A DNA stretch of 49,114 bases from Armatimonadetes bacterium DC (lineage in GTDB: Bacteria; Armatimonadota; Fimbriimonadia; Fimbriimonadales; GBS-DC), in assembly GCA_001442985.1 (NCBI GenBank), contig LDYB01000010.1, forward strand, positions 1 through 49,114, read 5' to 3'. The position numbers and the translations under genes are program-made. Below, piece after piece: positions 6,621 to 14,247 of the stretch (the first letter of the stretch is position 1; every line of letters starts with the position of its first letter). The notes beneath the pieces are model-generated. The model was given only the letters and a program-made list of their open reading frames with translations, was not told where the DNA came from and made no database searches.

Positions 6621-8467
6621 GAGGCGACCTCCTGTTGTTTGCGTTTAAACGCAACGCGCACCATCACGCACATTGCGATAAATAGGATAATCAGATAAGC
6701 ACGAGTCAGCCACACGGTCCAGCCTGTGCCCTGCCCTTCCACGCCCTGCTGGAAGATGGTGCCGTTAATCAGCGGCACGGCAATATTCAGCCAAACCCAG
6801 AAGCCCAGCATGAACGCCAGAATCAGCGGGGCGATGTATTTGGCGCAGTAGTAGAAGAAGCGGGGCGGACGAATTTGAGCGCCGCGCTGGAGTTCTGCCC
6901 ACATCTTCTCGCCGCCGAAAATCCACATCATCAGGATAATCTCAATAAACGCGAACAGCGGCGGTCCGAAAGTGCCTGCCCAGAAGTCCATCACATCCAG
7001 CGAGCCGCTGAGCAGAATGCACAGATGCGTGCTGGGCAGCCACAACGCGCCCAGAATCGCCACCGCCTTCGAGCGCGAGAAGCCGTACTCGTCCTCCATG
7101 AAGGCGATAAACGGCTGCGCCAGCGCCATCACCGAAGTAATCGCCGCGATAAAGAGCAGGAAGAACCAGAGCATCCCCAGAATCTGCCCCAGCGGCATGA
7201 ACTCAAACACGGGTGGCATTGAGGCGAAGCCCAGATAGAAAGAGCCTTGCGAGGTAATAATCTGGGTTGCCGTGATGCCAAAGAAGGTCACCGCGGCGGG
7301 AATGGCGATTGAGCCGCCCATGACGACCTCCGCCGTCTCGTTCGCCGCGGTGGTGGATAGCCCAGTGAGCGCCACATCGTCGTCCGCGCGCAGATACGAG
7401 GCATAGCACTGAATCGCGCCCATGCCCAGACTCAGCGAGAAGAAGAGCTGCCCAACCGCGGCGAGCCAGATTTGCGGGTCAAATAGCACAAACCGCATCA
7501 CCCCGTCGCGCTCGACATACCACTGCGGCTCCCAGAGGAACGCCAGCCCGTTCAGCGGTCCGTGCGCCTCCGACACGGGGTGCCCCAGCGTGAACACGCG
7601 AATCATAAGAATCACCGCCAGCACGAACAGAATCGGCATGCCAACCTTCGCCAGCACCTCGATTCCGCCCGATACACCCCGCCACAGCACATAGAGGCTG
7701 AACAGGAACACACCCCAGAAGACCAGATAGCTGAACATCGGCACGCGATAGATGTCGCCCACGGGTTGACCCTGCTCGTCAACCGCGCCGATGTATGCCT
7801 TGCGGGCGTTGTCAAAGGGAGCCACAATCTTCTCCTTGACGATAGCGGCTTCTAAGGTCTCAAGGCGTTTTTCGGGGGTGAGCTGGGCAATCTTCTCGTC
7901 GGTGAGCTTGAGCGCGTTTTTGAGGAATTCCGCCATCTTGGGGGTTACCGTGCCCTCGCGGAACGCCGCGACATCGCTGGCGGTGATGGGCAAGCCTGCC
8001 AGCACCTTCTCGCTCACCTCGCCCCGCGCCAGCGCCGAAAGGTCTTCTTTGGTGATGCCTGTGTCCGCAACTTTGGGCAGCTGGTCGGTAACCATATAAA
8101 TGCTATAGCCCAGCGTCCAGCTGGCAAGATAAGAGTAATAAATCAGAATAACCGTCGGCATAAACAGCCCCAGCACGCCAAGATACTTGCTGATTCGGTG
8201 CGGCCACATAGAGTGAAACATGCCGGGGGTTGTGCCGTGCCCGCGCGCGCCGCCATAGCGTCCTTGCGCCCATTCCAACCACATCAGCGGAATCGCCATC
8301 ACGATGAGGGCGATAAAATAGGGGATCATGAACGCGCCCCCACCGTTATTGGCAGCCTGTCCGGGGAAACGCAGGAAGTTGCCGATGCCGATAGCGTTCC
8401 CCGCCATCGCCAGCACCAGTCCAATACGGCTGCCCCAGTGTTCGCGTTGTCCGTTGTTGTTTGCCAT
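6617..8467 (-). CDS. Sodium-dependent neurotransmitter:sodium symporter (NSS/SNF) family transporter
   Basis: 616 residues starting MANNNGQREHWGSRIG, with AAGGAGGG 7 nt upstream. The hallmark N-terminal segment SRIGLVLAMAGNAIGIGN-FLRFP (unwound helix 1, sodium and substrate site) is intact, followed by about 11 more membrane helices. The family imports amino acids or similar solutes with sodium. The protein is over 100 residues longer than LeuT-like members because of a soluble insert between helices 3 and 4 (about residues 125-235, rich in Lys/Glu/Ala, e.g. GITKEDLSALARGEV). It is translationally coupled to the MetS-like small subunit. The substrate cannot be inferred; methionine or alanine is suggested only by the MetS partner. 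Confidence 0.92.
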   Translation of the reverse strand: MANNNGQREHWGSRIGLVLAMAGNAIGIGNFLRFPGQAANNGGGAFMIPYFIALIVMAIPLMWLEWAQGRYGGARGHGTTPGMFHSMWPHRISKYLGVLGLFMPTVILIYYSYLASWTLGYSIYMVTDQLPKVADTGITKEDLSALARGEVSEKVLAGLPITASDVAAFREGTVTPKMAEFLKNALKLTDEKIAQLTPEKRLETLEAAIVKEKIVAPFDNARKAYIGAVDEQGQPVGDIYRVPMFSYLVFWGVFLFSLYVLWRGVSGGIEVLAKVGMPILFVLAVILMIRVFTLGHPVSEAHGPLNGLAFLWEPQWYVERDGVMRFVLFDPQIWLAAVGQLFFSLSLGMGAIQCYASYLRADDDVALTGLSTTAANETAEVVMGGSIAIPAAVTFFGITATQIITSQGSFYLGFASMPPVFEFMPLGQILGMLWFFLLFIAAITSVMALAQPFIAFMEDEYGFSRSKAVAILGALWLPSTHLCILLSGSLDVMDFWAGTFGPPLFAFIEIILMMWIFGGEKMWAELQRGAQIRPPRFFYYCAKYIAPLILAFMLGFWVWLNIAVPLINGTIFQQGVEGQGTGWTVWLTRAYLIILFIAMCVMVRVAFKRKQQEVAS

Positions 8468-8526
8468 ACGCTTTCCCTCCTTGTCAGCGCGAGTCTCTGG
8501 GTTCGACGCGCGAAATAGTTTCTCTG

Positions 8527-10272
8527 CTAAAGAATCAGCCGAAAGAGCGCTTCCAGTAGCAAGGGCGTCTGAGGCATCTCCAGCAGGCGGAACCATGCGT
8601 AGCCCACGGCAGCGCCTTTGAGCGCGCCTGTGCGGTACCGCACAATCCCCGCGCCCTCGCCCCACGAGCGCCCCTGTCCCTCGCGCAGGGTAATGAGAGG
8701 CAAATATTCGTCTTCGGGGCTGACCAGTGAGCGGAGCATCGGGCGCCAGCGCCGGTCGCCCCCTTCCGGAAACGGCGTCGGCTCAGCGCTGGCATAAGGC
8801 ATGAGCGTTCGGTTCCAGAAAAACCGCAGGTTGGGCACCGGGGGTTGCTCAAAGCCTGTTGTTCCCGCCTGAGGATTCGGGCTGCTGCCCGCTATCGGCA
8901 GTCCGAACCGCCGCGCGTCGCCAATTGCCTTGCCATCAGCATAGTAGAAGGGAAACGGTTGATAGGATAGCGTTAGCAGACGACCCCCTGCCTGAAGATA
9001 AGCCCTCAGTGCGCCGTCCACATCATTCGGCTGGCGGACGCTGGCGCGGTATGATTCGCCCCCTGCGTAAACCAGCGCCTCATAGCGCTGCGGGGTCAGC
9101 CTGCCCGGTTCTACGACTTGCTCCCATTCCAGCAGCGCAATCGGCAACCCTGCTTCGATCAGCCAGAAGAAGGCTTCGGAAGAGGCGTCGGGTAGCACGC
9201 CGATGGTTTTGCCCTGCCACCGCTTGCGAAGTGCTGCGATGGCATCTGGAGGGAGCGCGGTCAGTGGCGTTGCCATACGCGGCGCGAGGGGCAGCTCCCG
9301 AAACTGGCGCGCGTACTCGGCTGTCAATTTCAAATAACGGTCGCCATGCTCTACCGATGGCTCAATTTCGCTTCCCTCATGCCACTCGTTGAAGCTGGTA
9401 ATCAGCACCCAGTCGGGGTTCAGCCGCAGCGCCGCCTCCCACTGCTCGCGGTAGGAGCGCCCCTCATAACGCGCGACTGCCAACCCCGGCGTGCGGATTT
9501 TGGTGTCGTCATAGCCGGGAATCACCGTGGCACAACGGATCCGAAACAGCGCGCCCGCCTGCTGGAACACCTCGCGAAAGTGCGACTCTGTCGTTGCCTC
9601 TACCTGCTCCAGAGGCTTGCCTGCCAGCGCACCTGCCGTGTTGTAGGTGTGAACCCCATCAAAGATTCGGCAGGCGGTTTTGTCGAGGCGGTCGGCAATC
9701 GCGCATACGCCCGGCGGGCTACGGCGTGCGATCTCCGCTAACACGAGTGCCCACTGGCTCATGCTCAACTGCTCCATCGCACGCGCATAAACGAAAATCA
9801 CAGGCTTGCCGTCCACCTTCAGATAGGCGGGATGCGCCCCGTAGCGCCTCAAAATATACTCCCAATCCGCAAGGGCGGTTTCGGGGTTGCCCGGCTCTGG
9901 CACCGCCTCGTAATAGATGCAGACCTGAAGGCGATGCTGCTGGGCAGTCCGTAAGAGCTGGGAGAGCGGTTTCTCTTCGTAGCCGCCCTTCCCCCACCAC
10001 GAGAAGATGAAGCCGTCCAGCCCAGCCTCACGCGCCCAACGGCAGTGTTGCTCAATCACCTTCGGGTCGCTTGAGTCGTAAGCGCCGAGTTGTGGGTAAT
10101 GGGTGGAGGTCGCGATTGTTTTGCGCTCAGCGTCCACGCGCTCCCAGTGGAGCCATCTCCCCGATACGGACGGGTTGCCGTACCAGCCGTAATAGAACGC
10201 CAGCACCTTGCGCGGCGGGTTCTCGTAGCGCACCTTCGCGCGCGCCTGCAACGCCTTCAGCAAGTCGCTCAT
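8527..10272 (-). CDS. GH99-like glycoside hydrolase with C-terminal amidotransferase-like domain
   Basis: 581 residues. Residues about 20-330 resemble GH99 endo-alpha-mannosidase-type barrels: VLAFYYGWYGNP at the start, then HYPQLGAYDSSDP, GLDGFIFSWWGKG, KPVIFVYAR and the motif FNEWHEGSEIEPS, where the two Glu residues of NEWHEG match the family's catalytic region. Residues about 350-470 (TIGVLPDASSEAFFWLIEAG, YEALVYAGGESYR, YLQAGGRLLTLSY) look like a class I glutamine amidotransferase/ThuA-like fold, known as a sugar-binding or structural add-on. No signal peptide is evident, so it may act in the cytoplasm, unlike most GH99 enzymes. No clear ribosome binding site precedes ATG 10272. Alternative: a general GH99-like protein of unknown substrate. 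Confidence 0.75.
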   Translation of the reverse strand: MSDLLKALQARAKVRYENPPRKVLAFYYGWYGNPSVSGRWLHWERVDAERKTIATSTHYPQLGAYDSSDPKVIEQHCRWAREAGLDGFIFSWWGKGGYEEKPLSQLLRTAQQHRLQVCIYYEAVPEPGNPETALADWEYILRRYGAHPAYLKVDGKPVIFVYARAMEQLSMSQWALVLAEIARRSPPGVCAIADRLDKTACRIFDGVHTYNTAGALAGKPLEQVEATTESHFREVFQQAGALFRIRCATVIPGYDDTKIRTPGLAVARYEGRSYREQWEAALRLNPDWVLITSFNEWHEGSEIEPSVEHGDRYLKLTAEYARQFRELPLAPRMATPLTALPPDAIAALRKRWQGKTIGVLPDASSEAFFWLIEAGLPIALLEWEQVVEPGRLTPQRYEALVYAGGESYRASVRQPNDVDGALRAYLQAGGRLLTLSYQPFPFYYADGKAIGDARRFGLPIAGSSPNPQAGTTGFEQPPVPNLRFFWNRTLMPYASAEPTPFPEGGDRRWRPMLRSLVSPEDEYLPLITLREGQGRSWGEGAGIVRYRTGALKGAAVGYAWFRLLEMPQTPLLLEALFRLIL

Positions 10273-10378
10273 GGGAGTACCCTACACCTTCTGGGACCCA
10301 TTTCCTGCAAAATCGGCGCGAAAGCGGCAGGATTTTTTCGCGAGGGCGCGTACTTTATGCATTACCGCGCAAGTAGGG

Positions 10379-10384
10379 TATAAT
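10379..10384 (+). promoter_or_regulatory. -10 box (GGGTATAAT) for the TPR gene
   Basis: GGGTATAAT at 10376-10384 lies about 75 nt before ATG 10459. The leader contains AGGAGG at 10441-10446. Confidence 0.6.
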
Positions 10385-10458
10385 TGCTCTCAGGCGGTAC
10401 GGCTACTCGTGCAACAGAGATGCTCTTATGAATCCTTTATAGGAGGTAAGCACGAGTA

Positions 10459-10809
10459 ATGGGCGACCCGAAACAAATGTTGCAAGAGGCGATTGCGCTC
10501 AAAAACGAAGGGCGCTACGACGAAGCAGAGCGTCTGCTGAAGCAGGTGCTGGCAGTGGATCCACGCTCGGCTGAGGCGCACCATCAACTGGGGCTGGTGT
10601 ATTGCTTCACGGGGCTGTTCGACGAATCGATTCAGGAACTGGAGACCTCCGTCCGCCTCAATCCTGAAGCGATTCAGCCGCGCCTGGATCTGGCACTCAC
10701 CTACTCGATGCTGGGCTATGAACCCGAAGCCAAGCGCGAGCTGGAAGAAGTGCTTCGTCGCGACCCCAACAACGAGATGGCGCAACGCCAGATTGTCTAC
10801 TTCAAATAA
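10459..10809 (+). CDS. Small tetratricopeptide repeat protein
   Basis: 116 residues made almost entirely of three TPR units (residues about 5-38, 39-72, 73-106), with signature positions such as GRYDEAERLLKQVLAVDP, AEAHHQLGLVYCFTGLFDE and GYEPEAKRELEEVLRRDP. It has no signal peptide or membrane helix. TPR proteins act as protein-binding scaffolds; no partner is visible. AGGAGG lies 12 nt before the ATG, a rather long spacing. It is a single-gene unit with its own promoter and terminator. Confidence 0.85.
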   Translation: MGDPKQMLQEAIALKNEGRYDEAERLLKQVLAVDPRSAEAHHQLGLVYCFTGLFDESIQELETSVRLNPEAIQPRLDLALTYSMLGYEPEAKRELEEVLRRDPNNEMAQRQIVYFK

Positions 10810-10843
10810 AGGAGGCGGGAACACACTCCCGCCTCCTTTTCTA
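10808..10843. terminator. Bidirectional rho-independent terminator
   Basis: A 13-bp perfect stem (aaaggaggcggga at 10808-10820 with tcccgcctccttt at 10827-10839) and a 6-nt loop. It ends in T's on the plus strand and also has T's on the other strand. It sits between the convergent TPR and redoxin-fusion genes and can serve both. Confidence 0.9.
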
Positions 10844-12772
10844 CGGATTTGAACCGTCAGGATTCCTGCGCACCACACCCCGAAAGAGCGCGCCCAATCC
10901 AGGATCCGTGTTTGCGTTACTGGGCAAGCGCCGACGGAACCCCGTGCCCTCTTCGCCCAGAACATGGAGAAACACAAGGCACATCTCGTCGGTGGTGCGC
11001 TCGCCCCAGGTTACATCTTTCGGGGGCTTGTTGGGGTTGTTCGGGTTCTTCTCGGAGTTGTCGTAGTAGGCGCGGACCTCCACGCGTGTGCCCCGTGGCA
11101 GGCGCACGGGCGTCTTATAATGGTAGGTATCCTGCCACTTGAAGTCCCAGTCTTTAATCCAGATAAGGGGGATGGTTTTGCCGTCGGGCGTGTAAGCGTC
11201 CACCTTCATCTCGCGCCCCAGCAGGTGCATATGGGGTGTAATCGCGACCACCTCCACATCGCGGGGCGCAATCCAGAAGGCGCGCACCTCGTGGCGCTCC
11301 GCACCTGCAGGGATGCGGAAAATCGGGTTGATAATCCATGCAATCCCGACAGGCGTGGGGTTCGGCGACTTCGCGAAGTAAAGCCCCACGCGGGTCTTGT
11401 CGCGTTCGGGTTTGCCTGTACGGTAGTAGTGGATTTGCAACACCACATCCGCGCCTTTGGGCAGGCGGTAGCCCGTGCCTTCGGGCAGCACACTGGGTGT
11501 GAAACCGGGCGCCCAGCCGCCAATCATCCCTGCAGGCACAAAGCCGGGCCAGCCGAACGCCGCATAACCCGGTTTCGGGTCCATCGCGTCCAGCTTGCGG
11601 GCTGTCCCCGTGGTGTCCAGATACACTATCACATGGTGAACCGTGTTGCGGTTGCCCGGCTGGATGTCAATCGCCTGCACGAACTTGTCTTCGCCGAAGT
11701 TGGTGGGAATCACAAAGTGGCGATACTCGTCCTCGCCGGTGGGACCCACCTCGTACTCTTCGGGCATTTCGATCACCACATCGGGTTCGCCGAGTGTCCA
11801 GCCGTTGTCGAACTTGCGCGGCGGTGGCAGCTCACTGGGGTCGCCCAGGGGCGCGCCGCTTTCCACCCAGCGCGTGATGAGCGCGATTTGCTCATCGCTC
11901 AGACGCCGCTCGCCCTTGAACTCGCCATAACCCGGTTCGGGTTTCCAGGGAGGCATCTGGCGCGCCTGCACATACTTCACAATCTCCTTGCGCCATGTAT
12001 GCACATCGCGGTAGGTGGTGAGGCTGAACGGCGCAACCTCACCAGGGCGATGGCACGGCACACAATATTCCTGAATAATCGGGGCGATATGCCTGGCGTA
12101 AGTCACGGGGGCGGTTTCCACCAGCTCCGCCTTAAAGTGAATCGTGCAACCGAAAGTTTCGGTGGTGGCGACCTTGACGGGCTTATTTTTCAGAACCGCC
12201 TCAATTGCGTCGCGCAGGTAGTGGTGGCGCACGCGATTCTCGTAGCGGTTATCGTCTATCGCGCCGCGATAGCGCACGATGCCCTTTTTATCAATCAGCA
12301 CGACCTGCGGGGTCATCGTGGCGCCCAGTTGCATCGCAATGAGCCCATCCGCATCGTGAACGGCTTTGAAGGGAAACCCGTATTCACGCAGGTGGGCGCG
12401 AATAGCCGCCTCATCGTCATCGTGATTGGAGTAGACGCCAAAGAACTGAACCCCCTTCGGCGCGTAGGTTTTGTAGAGCTGATTGAGGCGCACGGCATAC
12501 CGGTTCACCACAGGACATTTCGTGCCCAGAAAGAGGAACACCACCGGACCGCGCTGGGTCAGGCTCTGGAGCGTGTGCGCTTGGCCCGTCAGGTCGGTAA
12601 ACTGGAGATTCGGGGCGGGTTGGTTAAGGCGCGCGGCGTTCGGCGCTTCGGTCAGCACCCGGTGCTTCGGACTCACGGTCTTTGTGGGCGCCGTGTTTTG
12701 CGGCGTATCGGCATGCCACAACAGCAGGCTCAAACCACTCAGAGTAAGCCCCAGACTCCACCAGCCTCTCAT
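10841..12772 (-). CDS. Exported redoxin - cytochrome c - copper monooxygenase-like fusion
   Basis: 643 residues. An N-terminal hydrophobic segment (LGLTLSGLSLLLW) indicates a signal peptide or anchor. Residues about 45-200 form an AhpC/TSA-type redoxin fold (LGTKCPVVNRY carries the peroxidatic-type Cys; GATMTPQVVLIDKKG is the cis-Pro region). Residues about 225-320 are a short c-type haem module with CVPCH and a distal Met (QMPPWKP). Residues about 335-620 resemble the copper type II monooxygenase C-terminal fold, with TVHHVIVYL, QIHYY and TPHMHLLGREMKV as His/Met copper ligands. Such fusions occur in planctomycete- and acidobacteria-like genomes; the substrate is unknown. It probably works in the periplasm. 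CAGGAG lies about 8 nt before ATG 12772. Confidence 0.85.
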   Translation of the reverse strand: MRGWWSLGLTLSGLSLLLWHADTPQNTAPTKTVSPKHRVLTEAPNAARLNQPAPNLQFTDLTGQAHTLQSLTQRGPVVFLFLGTKCPVVNRYAVRLNQLYKTYAPKGVQFFGVYSNHDDDEAAIRAHLREYGFPFKAVHDADGLIAMQLGATMTPQVVLIDKKGIVRYRGAIDDNRYENRVRHHYLRDAIEAVLKNKPVKVATTETFGCTIHFKAELVETAPVTYARHIAPIIQEYCVPCHRPGEVAPFSLTTYRDVHTWRKEIVKYVQARQMPPWKPEPGYGEFKGERRLSDEQIALITRWVESGAPLGDPSELPPPRKFDNGWTLGEPDVVIEMPEEYEVGPTGEDEYRHFVIPTNFGEDKFVQAIDIQPGNRNTVHHVIVYLDTTGTARKLDAMDPKPGYAAFGWPGFVPAGMIGGWAPGFTPSVLPEGTGYRLPKGADVVLQIHYYRTGKPERDKTRVGLYFAKSPNPTPVGIAWIINPIFRIPAGAERHEVRAFWIAPRDVEVVAITPHMHLLGREMKVDAYTPDGKTIPLIWIKDWDFKWQDTYHYKTPVRLPRGTRVEVRAYYDNSEKNPNNPNKPPKDVTWGERTTDEMCLVFLHVLGEEGTGFRRRLPSNANTDPGLGALFRGVVRRNPDGSNP

Positions 12773-12803
12773 CTTTTTTTCTCCTGACCCGTTGTTCGAT
12801 AAG

Positions 12804-12812
12804 ATTATACCC
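12804..12812 (-). promoter_or_regulatory. Promoter -10 (GGGTATAAT) for the redoxin fusion
   Basis: The minus strand reads GGGTATAAT, with TATAAT at 12809-12804. It lies about 32 nt upstream of the start codon at 12772, leaving a short leader with CAGGAG. Confidence 0.7.
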
Positions 12813-12854
12813 TAATAGACGCCTGAAACCTCGTAAAGTTCTGGGCGTGCCCCA

Positions 12855-12892
12855 GGTAATAAAATAAAAAAATGGGGCTCGTTTCCGAGCCC
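12855..12892 (-). terminator. Rho-independent terminator of the small membrane protein gene
   Basis: On the minus strand GGGCTCG / CGAGCCC (12892-12886 and 12881-12875) with a GAAA tetraloop is followed by a T-rich tract (ATTTTTTTATTTT). It lies about 90 nt after the stop of the gene at 12979. Confidence 0.85.
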
Positions 12893-12893
12893 T

Positions 12894-12961
12894 GGCAGAG
12901 ATGCTCTCGGTCTTGAGAGCAGGACGACCCTTGCATGGGGTTTAGACGAGGCATCTCTGCC
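12894..12961 (-). other. Structured three-way-junction-like element in a 3' untranslated region
   Basis: An 11-bp perfect inverted repeat (ggcagagatgc at 12894-12904, gcatctctgcc at 12951-12961) encloses a hairpin ctctc/gagag (12904-12919) and a weaker accc/gggt pairing (12927-12941). On the minus strand it falls between the stop codon at 12979 and the terminator. It could be a structured RNA, a protective 3' element or a DNA repeat; I recognise no known RNA class. Confidence 0.45.
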
Positions 12962-12978
12962 CGTGTTCTGCAGAATTG

Positions 12979-13281
12979 CTACTCTTCCTCGGCTCCGATG
13001 GCGCCGCCTCGTCCGCCGCCTGCAGGAGGTGCGGGAGCGCCCGGTGCCATCGGACCGCCTCCGAAGCCGCCCGGCATGCCCATTTGAGGTCCCCCTGCAG
13101 CAGGCGCGGCTGCCGCCTGAAGCGGGTTCTCAATCTTCTGCTCTGTCGCGTTCAAATCCGGCATGGTGGGCGCTGGGAGAGGCTGGGGCATCATGTTGTT
13201 GCTCAACACGAACAGCACAATCAGCACCACCAGTCCTAAAGCAATCACACCGATTGCTACTGCATCGACGCCTTTTTGCAT
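12979..13281 (-). CDS. Small single-pass membrane protein with Gly/Pro-rich tail
   Basis: 100 residues. A transmembrane helix spans residues about 7-27 (AVAIGVIALGLVVLIVLFVL). It is followed by a Pro/Ala/Gly/Met-rich region (GMPGGFGGGPMAPGAPAPP) and an acidic end (IGAEEE). GGAGG lies 10 nt before ATG 13281, and there are a clear -10 box and a terminator, so the gene is real. No homologous function is recognised. The low-complexity tail would be extracytoplasmic or cytoplasmic depending on orientation. Confidence 0.75.
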   Translation of the reverse strand: MQKGVDAVAIGVIALGLVVLIVLFVLSNNMMPQPLPAPTMPDLNATEQKIENPLQAAAAPAAGGPQMGMPGGFGGGPMAPGAPAPPAGGGRGGAIGAEEE

Positions 13282-13321
13282 AGCCTGTTTGCCTCCGTGT
13301 GTGCGCTGTCGCGCGGGTTAT

Positions 13322-13327
13322 ATTATA
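13322..13327 (-). promoter_or_regulatory. -10 box for the small membrane protein gene
   Basis: TATAAT on the minus strand at 13327-13322, about 40 nt upstream of the start codon at 13281. It is divergent from the ChaN-like promoter. Confidence 0.6.
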
Positions 13328-13368
13328 GCATGTTCGGCTCACAACGAACGCCTCCTGCCACCTGCAGG

Positions 13369-13374
13369 TATAAT
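13369..13374 (+). promoter_or_regulatory. -10 box predicting a leaderless mRNA for the ChaN-like gene
   Basis: GGTATAAT: TATAAT ends 6 nt before ATG 13381, and no ribosome binding site fits in between. The transcript should start at the A of the ATG. Confidence 0.65.
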
Positions 13375-13380
13375 TCGCGC

Positions 13381-14247
13381 ATGAGCCGACAAGCCGAGAC
13401 CTCTGTTTACACCTTGCCGATTGGCGATCGGCGTCGCCAGTACCTGCTTCAAGCGCCCCCCGGTGTGATTTTGGACACCCATCGCCGCCGCCCTGTCTCG
13501 CTCAGCCAGATGGTCGCCCTGCTGGAAGACCGCCTGTTTATTTTAATCGGAGAACTGCACGACAACCCGCGCCATCACCAGTTCCAAGCCAGTGTGATTG
13601 AAGCGCTCACTCTGGCAGGACGCGCCGTGATTGTTGGGATGGAAATGTTTGACCGCACGATGCAGTACCCCCTGAACCTCTGGACGCTGAACCGCCTCAG
13701 CGAGGAGGAGTTTATTGAGCAATCCCAGTGGCGGCAGCAGTGGGGGTTTGATTTCGCGCTCTATCGCCCCATTTTTGAGGTGGTACGCCGCTATCGGTTG
13801 CGCCTGACGGGGCTGAATGTGCCCCGTGCGCTGGTGCGGCAGGTGGGGCGCAACGGCTGGCAGAGCGTCCCGCCCGAAGAGAGGCTCGGCATTCCCGATT
13901 TAGACCTGAGCCAGCAGGAGCATCGGACACTCTTTCAGACGCTGATGGGTGGGCATCCCCCCACCGGCGCGCAAGGTGAAAACATCTACGCCGCGCAGGT
14001 GCTGTGGGATACGGGCATGGCGGATAGCGCCATCCGCTATCTGGAGCGCACCGTGCCCTCGCCCCGACTGGCGTTCGTGATTCTGGCAGGAAATGGGCAT
14101 GTGATGTACGATGTGGGCATCTCCCTGCGCCTGCGCCAGCGCGGCTACACAAACACAGCGACCATCGTCTGCCTGCCCGATAGCGAGAAGCCGACCCCCA
14201 TCCGCGCCTCGCTGGCAGATTTTGTCTACTCGCCCCAGAAAGCATAG
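13381..14247 (+). CDS. ChaN-like (haem-binding uptake, DUF399/Tiki superfamily) protein
   Basis: 288 residues. It contains the family signatures LFILIGELHDNPRHHQFQ (GE and HxxxH near the N-terminus), IVGMEMFDRTMQYPLN, and near the C-terminus FVILAGNGHVMYDVGI (GxGH). In ChaN these residues line a haem-binding or putative protease-like (Tiki/TraB) cleft. Unlike ChaN, no lipoprotein signal is present at the chosen start, so it may be cytoplasmic. The start is set by the -10 box 6 nt upstream. The 3' end overlaps the convergent membrane protein gene by 22 nt. Confidence 0.8.
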   Translation: MSRQAETSVYTLPIGDRRRQYLLQAPPGVILDTHRRRPVSLSQMVALLEDRLFILIGELHDNPRHHQFQASVIEALTLAGRAVIVGMEMFDRTMQYPLNLWTLNRLSEEEFIEQSQWRQQWGFDFALYRPIFEVVRRYRLRLTGLNVPRALVRQVGRNGWQSVPPEERLGIPDLDLSQQEHRTLFQTLMGGHPPTGAQGENIYAAQVLWDTGMADSAIRYLERTVPSPRLAFVILAGNGHVMYDVGISLRLRQRGYTNTATIVCLPDSEKPTPIRASLADFVYSPQKA

